Shown: positions 63,595 to 64,000 of the stretch, one piece after another
Layout of the letters: the number at the start of each line of letters is the position of its first letter
Position numbering within the stretch: position 1 is the stretch's first letter
From: Branchipolynoe longqiensis
Lineage: Eukaryota; Annelida; Polychaeta; Phyllodocida; Polynoidae
Direction of reading: 5' to 3'
Length of the DNA: 64,000 nucleotides
Assembly: GCA_030323885.1 (NCBI GenBank)
Contig: CM059196.1
Location: 35,504,481 to 35,568,480, forward strand
Notes under the pieces: model-generated
The model's input: only the letters and a program-made list of their open reading frames with translations
Databases searched by the model: none
What the model was told of the DNA's origin: nothing
Translations under genes and position numbers: made by a program

Positions 63595-64000
63595 GCCAGA
63601 CCTGCTTCCTTTCCTACTCGTCCTCTATTCTACAGCCTTTCCTACTATTCCTTAACTCTGCAGCCTTTCCTACTCTTCCTTTACTTTGCAGCCTTTCCTA
63701 TTCTTACTTTACTCTGCAGCCTTTCCTACTCTTCCTTTACTCTGCATCCTTTCCTACTCTTCCTTTACTCCACAACCTTTCCTACTCTTCCTCCATTCTA
63801 CAGCCTTTGCTATTCTTCCTTTACTCCACAACCTTTCCAACTCTTCCTTTATTCCACAACCTTTCCTACTCTTCCTCCATTCTACAGCCTTTCCTACTCT
63901 TCCTCCATTCTACAGCCTTTCCTACTCTTCCTTCACTCCACAACCGTTCCTACTCTTCCTTCACCTCACATCCTTGCCTACTCTTCCTCCATTGTACAGC
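63595..64000. repeat. 28-bp minisatellite, about 14 units, reaching the window edge
   Basis: Unit CAGCCTTTCCTACTCTTCCT plus TTACTCTG, with later variants CCATTCTA and CTCCACAA. It continues past position 64000. Confidence 0.9.

Overview
The window looks like repeat-dominated, non-coding DNA from a marine invertebrate genome. A mollusc, perhaps a gastropod, is my best guess. The basis is tRNA-headed SINEs with (AACA)n or (CCAA)n tails ending in 'GACGTAAAAC', a second short repeat ending in 'GGCGTAAAGCAACCA' plus (AATC)n, truncated LINEs with intact-looking reverse-transcriptase C-termini, many small inverted-repeat DNA elements, and long C/G homopolymers and minisatellites. This is inference from repeat style, not a database match. 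I see no complete protein gene. Almost every long open frame lies in a low-complexity or tandem repeat (Pro/His/Thr-rich, Gly-rich, Glu/Val-rich) or in a transposon remnant. Family names below (SINE-A, T-element, MITE-D and so on) are local labels.

Layout. 0-4 kb: pyrimidine tract, ~61-bp minisatellite, one SINE-A, and a 1-kb CCA-type triplet block. 4-8.7 kb: MITE-D interrupted by a 0.77-kb inverted-repeat element, a nested fold-back element (5172-5921), a three-LTR T-element array (6044-6875), and a 5'-truncated LINE. 8.7-13 kb: 23-bp minisatellite, GGT-type block, AT-rich array. 13-24 kb: SINE-A copies among G-rich, 34-bp and 43-bp minisatellites. 25-26.5 kb: a ~0.73-kb tandem duplication whose two units each carry a T-element. 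27-36 kb: purine-rich DNA, a 22-bp minisatellite, MITE-F, MITE-J and more SINEs. 36-45 kb: inverted-repeat elements H, K and I, a T-element solo LTR, a G-rich minisatellite abutting a second LINE fragment, and a CTGCTCC minisatellite. 45-52 kb: GT-rich arrays, a SINE-A with eight extra tandem copies of its 3' tail, and a degenerate AT-rich array. 52-64 kb: MITE-D copies, a promoter-like CpG-rich stretch, another T-element, a 98-bp satellite carrying a CTCF-like motif in each of seven units, a 750-bp polypyrimidine tract, a second promoter-like cluster followed by one candidate exon (63223-63323), and a 28-bp minisatellite to the edge.

The most interesting system is the T-element. Six ~182-188 bp direct-repeat modules pair or chain around ~138-bp internals, and one module stands alone. 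Each begins TGTAGTGG and ends ..ATGACA. The internal region starts C-TGGTTGCC (primer-binding-site-like) and ends AGGGGGACGAG (polypurine-like). Two loci are flanked by a GTAG duplication. This is the architecture of a TRIM (terminal-repeat retrotransposon in miniature), and each LTR contains a near-complete 72-nt tRNA cloverleaf with A- and B-box-like sequences. It would be a tRNA-bearing counterpart of the plant Cassandra TRIMs, which carry 5S rRNA sequence in their LTRs.
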